Source of the DNA: Erysipelotrichaceae bacterium
GTDB taxonomy: Bacteria > Bacillota_I > Bacilli_A > Erysipelotrichales > Erysipelotrichaceae
Assembly (NCBI GenBank): GCA_017418585.1
Contig: JAFONG010000255.1
Location: 1-10,272, forward strand
Reading direction: 5' to 3'
Length of the DNA stretch: 10,272 nt
The position numbers and the translations under genes are program-made. Shown piece by piece: positions 7,901-10,272 of this stretch; positions within the stretch are counted from its first letter, which is position 1; the number at the start of each line of letters is the position of its first letter. Under the pieces are notes generated by a model. That model had not been told where the DNA came from and did no database searches. It saw only the letters and a program-made list of their open reading frames with translations.

Positions 7901-8290
7901 AAGCTCGCCTTGTATCACGAACTTTACGATGTCAGCACCAAGGAGGAACTCTTCGACTACTATCTGAAAGTGACAGATGAATACGGCAGACTGCCAAAGC
8001 AGGTAGAAGCCCTGTTCGACAAGAAACGTCTGGAACTGCTGTACAATCTGAATCTGATCGACAAGGTCAGCAATGTCCGGGGAATCTTTACCGTGACCCT
8101 GTCGAAGGATTATTCCGATCGGATGGACGGACTGAAACTCTTCGAATACTGCAATTCTCTTTCCAAGGACTTCAGGATCTCCTACAAGAACAGCAGGCTT
8201 ACGGTATCGATAGACAATCAGAAGGAAAACATTAACAAAATGCTAAAACTGGTAGATAATTTAGATAAACTGGAGAAACATGAGGATTGA
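4916..8290 (+). CDS. mfd: Transcription-repair coupling factor Mfd
   Basis: A 1124-residue ATP-driven DNA translocase that removes RNA polymerase stalled at lesions and recruits UvrA. The N-terminal third (about 1-340) is the UvrB-like damage-recognition region. A CarD-like RNA-polymerase-interacting domain covers about 448-515 (KGDYVVHDQYGIGQYV starts at 456). The translocase core has Walker A GDVGFGKT (605-612), the DEEQ box (706-709), LSATPIPRTL, and motif VI QIKGRVGRSDR (875-885). It is followed by RGAGDLLGDKQSG and the C-terminal TRCF domain, which normally masks UvrA binding. All modules are present and the length is close to the usual 1150-1180. It starts in an ATGA overlap with pth and ends 11 bases inside rqcP. 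A long antisense reading frame within it is a shadow of codon use. Confidence 0.98.
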   Translation: MKYTEILNRIEPLLNDADHSFLSYNSPVEEAVKLSIRAKEAKKPIVIVKENAYLANRLKEILLSYFDDEEIVSYLPEESLRAEEIAASYENRAGRINALYRILRDKKLKIVLTSPYGMIRHLPRKEELLNRIIRIHKDDVLEKEELIGKLNELGYEKTSHVETPMTYASRGYIVDIFSVNYEKPIRIEFFDNVIDSIRFFDNDTQRSLEAIDEAEICFARDVFFSEEEKEYLRNNVRIASGEMELDMEYIQADNYRPSQYFYYCYFEKSHLKDYFPDNYLYLSDREKIKSHLKLLTDETVAYIQEMYEENRLPLKFYVYADFEKECAGEDILEGRSFSDISVISEIDLPYGTLDYVLNVLNTGKSRYKLLVMDEKQLEETVNALTRLSIPYGIYTGELKEGLNLSFGQMYGGYEVEKLDLAVYTPKELFKKRAHSGRYANRYAEARTLNSYEELNKGDYVVHDQYGIGQYVAIESRMVNGIECDYLKIIYKGNDELLVPLSQFSLVRKYVSREGAVPKLHKLGSKEWSETKRRVEESVTDIAGQLLELYSIRDTNIGFAFSKDSAMQKEFEDTFDYELTRDQERAIMEVKEDMEQSKPMDRLLCGDVGFGKTEVAIRAAFKAVNDDKQVAYLCPTTILSFQHFDTFKKRFNDFPVRVELLNRYIPADKQREIIKDLKEGKVDVLIGTHRILSKDIEYKDLGLLIVDEEQRFGVEHKEKIKQMKNSIDVLSLSATPIPRTLQMSLIGIRSLSTLDTPPMNRYPVQTYVVHKNENLIEEVIMRELERNGQVFYLYNNVELIYTVARRLQQKIPYARIGVAHGQMDRQEIEDIMYKFYANEINVLICTTIIETGLDIQNANTIIVDNAQNFGLAQLYQIKGRVGRSDRIAYAYLMIPEKKQLNENSLKRLEAIKEFTALGSGYKIAMRDLTIRGAGDLLGDKQSGFIDNVGLDLYLAMLNKAIQKARGEEVEEEETKTNINVPLSSYIPESFSDNDYDKLALYHELYDVSTKEELFDYYLKVTDEYGRLPKQVEALFDKKRLELLYNLNLIDKVSNVRGIFTVTLSKDYSDRMDGLKLFEYCNSLSKDFRISYKNSRLTVSIDNQKENINKMLKLVDNLDKLEKHED

Positions 8291-8543
8291 CAAGTTTTTA
8301 AAAGTCGCAAGAATACTGAAACGAAGGGAAACGGGAAAACAGCTGGCGATAAATCAGCGTCTCTACATCAATGACAGACCGGCCAAGGCTGCCAGCGAAG
8401 TCAAAGAGGGAGACATGATCCGGATCGTTTTCGGACACCGGGAAATCCTGGTAAAAGTGCTGGAAATAAGGACTTCCGCATCCAAGGAACAGGCTTTCGG
8501 CATGTATGAAGTAGTTGAAGAAAAAAAAGAAGAGATAGTATAA
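8280..8543 (+). CDS. rqcP: S4-domain ribosome quality-control factor RqcP
   Basis: An 87-residue S4 RNA-binding protein, formerly YabO in Bacillus. The start MRIDKFLKVARILKRRETGK and the middle INDRPAKAASEVKEGDMIRI match the RqcP pattern. With RqcH it stabilises peptidyl-tRNA on obstructed 50S subunits and supports alanine tailing of the stalled chain. The start is 11 bases inside mfd, with GGAG at 8272-8275 four bases before the ATG. The position just after mfd and before divIC agrees with Bacillus, favouring RqcP over the heat-shock homologue HslR. The C-terminus is acidic and lysine-rich (EEKKEEIV), encoded across a run of eight A (8521-8528). The rqcH partner is not in the window. Confidence 0.92.
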   Translation: MRIDKFLKVARILKRRETGKQLAINQRLYINDRPAKAASEVKEGDMIRIVFGHREILVKVLEIRTSASKEQAFGMYEVVEEKKEEIV

Positions 8544-8544
8544 T
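8515..8544 (+). promoter_or_regulatory. Possible internal promoter of divIC
   Basis: TTGAAG (8515-8520), an 18-base spacer and a perfect TATAAT (8539-8544) lie at the 3' end of rqcP; the -10 overlaps the rqcP TAA stop. Transcription would begin at about 8551, the first base of the divIC start codon, giving a leaderless message. When read as part of the long operon transcript, AGGA (8545-8548) can act as a ribosome binding site instead. Motif reading only; coding constraint also explains part of the match. Confidence 0.45.
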
Positions 8545-8550
8545 AGGAAC

Positions 8551-8853
8551 ATGGCCGTTAAAAGAAAGAAAAAGAAACAAAGCATTATCTCCAAGCTGAT
8601 CTCGATCGTGCTGATTCTGGCTGCGATCGTGGTTTTGAGCAATGTTTTGAAGAAGATCTACAACATGTTTGTCCTGCAGCAGCAGGCGAAGCTGGTGGAA
8701 GCTGAGCTGGAACGTCTGAAAGAAGAGAATGCCACCCTTACTTCTACCAAGGAGAAACTGGAAGATCCGGAATACATTCAGACCTATGCCAGAGGAGAAT
8801 ACATGTTCTCCAAGGGGGATGAAAAGGTCTTCTACCTGCCTTCAGAAGATTAA
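8551..8853 (+). CDS. divIC: DivIC/FtsB-like septum formation initiator
   Basis: A 100-residue bitopic membrane protein. It has a basic cytoplasmic start (KRKKKK, 4-9), one transmembrane segment at about 12-34, and a leucine-zipper-like coiled coil at about 42-70 (AKLVEAELERLKEENATL). It ends in DPEYIQTYARGEYMFSKGDEKVF, the typical DivIC/FtsB ending (Y-I-x-x-x-A-R-x-x followed by a lysine-glycine turn and a phenylalanine strand). DivIC joins FtsL and DivIB at the septum and helps activate septal peptidoglycan synthesis. Its place after rqcP matches Bacillus, where yabP and yabQ intervene; here the gap is 7 bases. It is the last gene of the operon, and its TAA overlaps the terminator stem. Confidence 0.93.
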   Translation: MAVKRKKKKQSIISKLISIVLILAAIVVLSNVLKKIYNMFVLQQQAKLVEAELERLKEENATLTSTKEKLEDPEYIQTYARGEYMFSKGDEKVFYLPSED

Positions 8854-8879
8854 AACAGCTAAAAAGCTGTTTTTCTTTT
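8852..8879 (+). terminator. Intrinsic terminator ending the mnmE-divIC operon
   Basis: AAAACAGCT (8852-8860) and AGCTGTTTT (8865-8873) form a perfect 9-bp stem with an AAAA loop, followed by T-C-TTTT. The stem begins within the divIC stop codon. It separates the core operon from the antitoxin-PIN-Nudix genes downstream. Confidence 0.9.
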
Positions 8880-8935
8880 AGGAATCATCTTTTTTTCCGG
8901 GAATAATGTATAGAAGCAGAAAAGAGGATGAAAAT

Positions 8936-9130
8936 ATGAATGTTGCGACTTCTACACAAATGAAAAACAGTTTTGGCAGGTATCTGAACATTGCCATGTC
9001 TCAGGGTGAGGTTCTGATCGAGAGACACGGTAAGATCGTGGCGAAACTGATCTCTTATCAGAAGAGCAGGACTTATCTGGCGGATTCTTTGAAAGGTCTG
9101 GCGGCGAAAGATGAAGATCCTGCTGAGTAG
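8936..9130 (+). CDS. Phd/YefM-family antitoxin
   Basis: A 64-residue protein starting MNVATSTQMKNSFGRYLNIA, followed by GEVLIERHGKIVAKLIS (24-40). This is the classic Phd/YefM beginning: a beta strand with a Lys-x-x-hydrophobic-Gly-x-Tyr helix, then I-x-x-x-G-K-x-V-A-x-L. Such antitoxins bind operator DNA with the N-terminal fold and cover a toxin with the C-terminal tail (here LADSLKGLAAKDEDPAE). The ATG at 8936 is preferred over an in-frame one at 8906, because AGAGGA (8923-8928) lies 7 bases upstream and the family begins here. The gene overlaps the PIN gene by 20 bases. In the 55 bases between the preceding terminator and 8936 I see only weak -10-like boxes (AATAAT at 8902, TATAGA at 8909) and no clear operator repeat. 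Confidence 0.88.
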   Translation: MNVATSTQMKNSFGRYLNIAMSQGEVLIERHGKIVAKLISYQKSRTYLADSLKGLAAKDEDPAE

Positions 9131-9596
9131 CGACGTTCTGCTGGATCTGCTGTATGATAACGAGTATTCCCAGGATATCCGGAAGCTGCTGTATCTGGCT
9201 CAGGAAGGACATATAGAAGCGGCCATTTCCTGTCACAGCTTTGTGGAACTATCCGGACACGTTTCCAGTGAAGTGCTGTATCAGACTCTGGGCGTTTTAA
9301 GCAGTTTTGTTTCTTTGATCGATCTGAGCAGAAAGGATGTCAGGAAAGCCTGCAGATCGAAAGATTTCTATGAGGGTCTTTACCGCGTTCTGGCCGTAAG
9401 ACATGAAGCGGATTATGTCGTAAGCAGGAGAATAAAAAGAGATATTCATAGTACAATAAGAGTAACGGATCCAAGAGAATTGAGGAAATTGGTGGAAGAT
9501 GGAAAAACAGATCAGCAGAGAAGAGATATACAACGGGAAAGTCATTCATGTCGTAAGAGACGAAGTGGAACTGGACGACGGGAACAGAGCCTATAG
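9111..9596 (+). CDS. PIN-domain toxin-like protein, catalytically degenerate, with a basic C-terminal tail
   Basis: A 161-residue frame paired with the Phd/YefM-type antitoxin. Residues 1-130 fit a PIN domain: MKILLSSDVLLDLLYD at the start, FVEL (44-47), KDFYEGLYRVLAVRHEADYVVSR (84-106) and the closing strand RVTDPRELRKL. PIN toxins are metal-dependent RNases. Here key positions are altered. The usual D-x-N of the first strand reads S-S-D (Ser6, Asp8). The third acidic position appears as Glu88 in place of Asp. The usual T-R-N-x-x-D reads S-R-R-I-K-R-D with the Asp shifted by one. Glu46 is kept. It may therefore be inactive or have altered chemistry. Residues 131-161 form a basic tail with ten Lys/Arg, read entirely inside the Nudix gene in a different frame, beyond where the PIN fold would end. 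The PIN family is well supported; the activity and the tail are not. Confidence 0.8.
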   Translation: MKILLSSDVLLDLLYDNEYSQDIRKLLYLAQEGHIEAAISCHSFVELSGHVSSEVLYQTLGVLSSFVSLIDLSRKDVRKACRSKDFYEGLYRVLAVRHEADYVVSRRIKRDIHSTIRVTDPRELRKLVEDGKTDQQRRDIQRESHSCRKRRSGTGRREQSL

Positions 9597-10026
9597 AGAA
9601 GTCGTTCTGCACAACGGAGGGGTCTGTATTGCCTTGAGAAACGGAGATTATTTCTACATGGTCAGACAATACAGATATTCTTTGGGAAAGGAAATGCTGG
9701 AATTCCCGGCAGGAAAGATCGAAAAGGGAGAAGATCCGGATGAGGCCATTGTAAGAGAGGTACAGGAAGAAACCGGATATACGGTAAAGAATCTGAAAAA
9801 GTATCCGCCGATCATTCCGACCTGCGGCTACTGTTCCGAAAGAATACATCTTTATTACGGCATTGCCGATCAGAGAGTCGGCCAGCATTTTGATCCGGAC
9901 GAAAGAATAGAGCTGGAGAAGTACACGCTGAAGCAAATCAGGGAAATGATCGCATCCGGTCAGATCGACGACAGCAAGACGATCGCTCTGATGTATCATC
10001 TGGAGACTGAGGGATTAGATGTCTGA
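9499..10026 (+). CDS. Nudix hydrolase, ADP-ribose pyrophosphatase type
   Basis: A 175-residue protein with a complete Nudix box, G-x5-E-x7-R-E-U-x-E-E-x-G-U, at residues 72-94 (Gly72, Glu78, Arg86, Glu87, Glu90, Glu91, Gly93). The flanking pattern points to the ADP-ribose pyrophosphatase (NudF/YqkG) group: an N-terminal EEIYNGKVIHVVRDEVELDDG, VRQYRYSLGKEMLEFPAGK before the box, and the IIPTCGYCSERIHLYYG segment after it. Such enzymes split ADP-ribose into AMP and ribose 5-phosphate. The start at 9499 is supported by family alignment and GGTGG just upstream, and it lies inside the PIN reading frame (98-base overlap). Its TGA overlaps the next gene by 8 bases, so the three or four genes after the terminator probably share a transcript. 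Exact substrate is inferred. Confidence 0.92.
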   Translation: MEKQISREEIYNGKVIHVVRDEVELDDGNRAYREVVLHNGGVCIALRNGDYFYMVRQYRYSLGKEMLEFPAGKIEKGEDPDEAIVREVQEETGYTVKNLKKYPPIIPTCGYCSERIHLYYGIADQRVGQHFDPDERIELEKYTLKQIREMIASGQIDDSKTIALMYHLETEGLDV

Positions 10027-10272
10027 TTTTGAGGGTCTGGTAGAAGGAATATCCGCTGTCAGGAAAGAAACGGAAGCTTATCTGAATGATTTTTTCGTGA
10101 AGAAGAATCTGAAGGAGTATGAGATCCCTCAGAACGCTTCCAAAGAGTCCGTCAAGGCGATACGGATGATGTTCGAATCGAGGAAGGAGCTCAAGGAGAG
10201 GGCGAGGTCTGCCTTTGAGGAAGATCCGTTCTGTCTGGAAGCCTTTTTTGCCTACTTCATTCTTTCTGAAGA
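10019..10272 (+). CDS. Unrecognised protein, 3'-truncated by the window edge
   Basis: An open frame from the ATG at 10019 to the window end, 84 complete codons without a stop. GAGGG about 6 bases upstream supports the start, which overlaps the Nudix stop by 8 bases. The protein begins MSDFEGLVEGISAVRKETEA and ends in-window with FEEDPFCLEAFFAYFILSE. It is charged and apparently all-helical, with no signal peptide or membrane segment. The last part, an acidic-Pro step followed by a helix with Leu, Glu and Ala, resembles the turn of TPR-like repeats. That is a weak resemblance, and I assign no function. Confidence 0.75.
   Translation, partial: MSDFEGLVEGISAVRKETEAYLNDFFVKKNLKEYEIPQNASKESVKAIRMMFESRKELKERARSAFEEDPFCLEAFFAYFILSE

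Noticed and set aside
8906..8935. Earlier in-frame start for the antitoxin (ten extra residues)
   Set aside because: The ribosome binding site AGAGGA lies inside this stretch and serves the ATG at 8936, and Phd/YefM proteins begin at that Met.
9340..9999. 219-codon minus-strand frame under the PIN and Nudix genes
   Set aside because: The plus strand carries a perfect Nudix box and a PIN fold here; the minus frame has no motif and no ribosome binding site.

Overview
The window reads as chromosomal DNA of a low-to-moderate-GC Firmicute, most plausibly from the Erysipelotrichia or a related lineage. This rests on gene order (pth-mfd-rqcP-divIC), strong purine-rich ribosome binding sites and U-tract hairpin terminators; the class-level placement is tentative. 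It is densely coding, with mostly short overlaps between genes and no RNA gene, CRISPR array or insertion sequence that I can see.

Layout. (1) Positions 2-961 hold the 3' part of a CbbX/SpoVK-type AAA+ ATPase, cut by the window's left edge. (2) A 12-bp hairpin at 962-989 ends it and, read the other way, a convergent gene at 1009-1383 (minus) encoding a two-repeat DUF1508/YegP-like protein with its own promoter. (3) From 1521 to 8853 runs a same-strand housekeeping operon: mnmE, a TatD-family nuclease gene, an unrecognised membrane-anchored protein, pth, mfd, rqcP and divIC, closed by a hairpin terminator at 8852-8879. Most junctions are ATGA or other short overlaps, so translational coupling is likely. 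(4) After the terminator comes a Phd/YefM-type antitoxin and a PIN-domain protein (8936-9596). The PIN frame runs 98 bases into the next gene, an ADP-ribose-pyrophosphatase-type Nudix hydrolase (9499-10026). That gene in turn overlaps the start of an unrecognised gene cut by the right edge (10019-10272).

How the genes fit together. The long operon groups tRNA wobble-uridine modification (MnmE), rescue of peptidyl-tRNA (Pth), rescue of stalled RNA polymerase (Mfd), tailing of stalled nascent chains (RqcP) and the divisome component DivIC. In Bacillus subtilis pth, mfd, rqcP (yabO) and divIC lie in the same order near oriC, with sporulation-linked genes between them (spoVT, yabP, yabQ). Those are absent here, which suggests a non-sporulating organism or relocated genes.

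The least ordinary part is the distal end. The PIN protein has lost canonical catalytic positions, including Asp to Ser in the N-terminal motif. It also carries a 31-residue basic tail encoded entirely inside the Nudix gene in another frame. A second oddity is mnmE, which has no visible ribosome binding site, -10-like boxes directly against its start codon, and two tiny out-of-frame ORFs across that start. I did not find evidence of a wholly new defence or mobile system.
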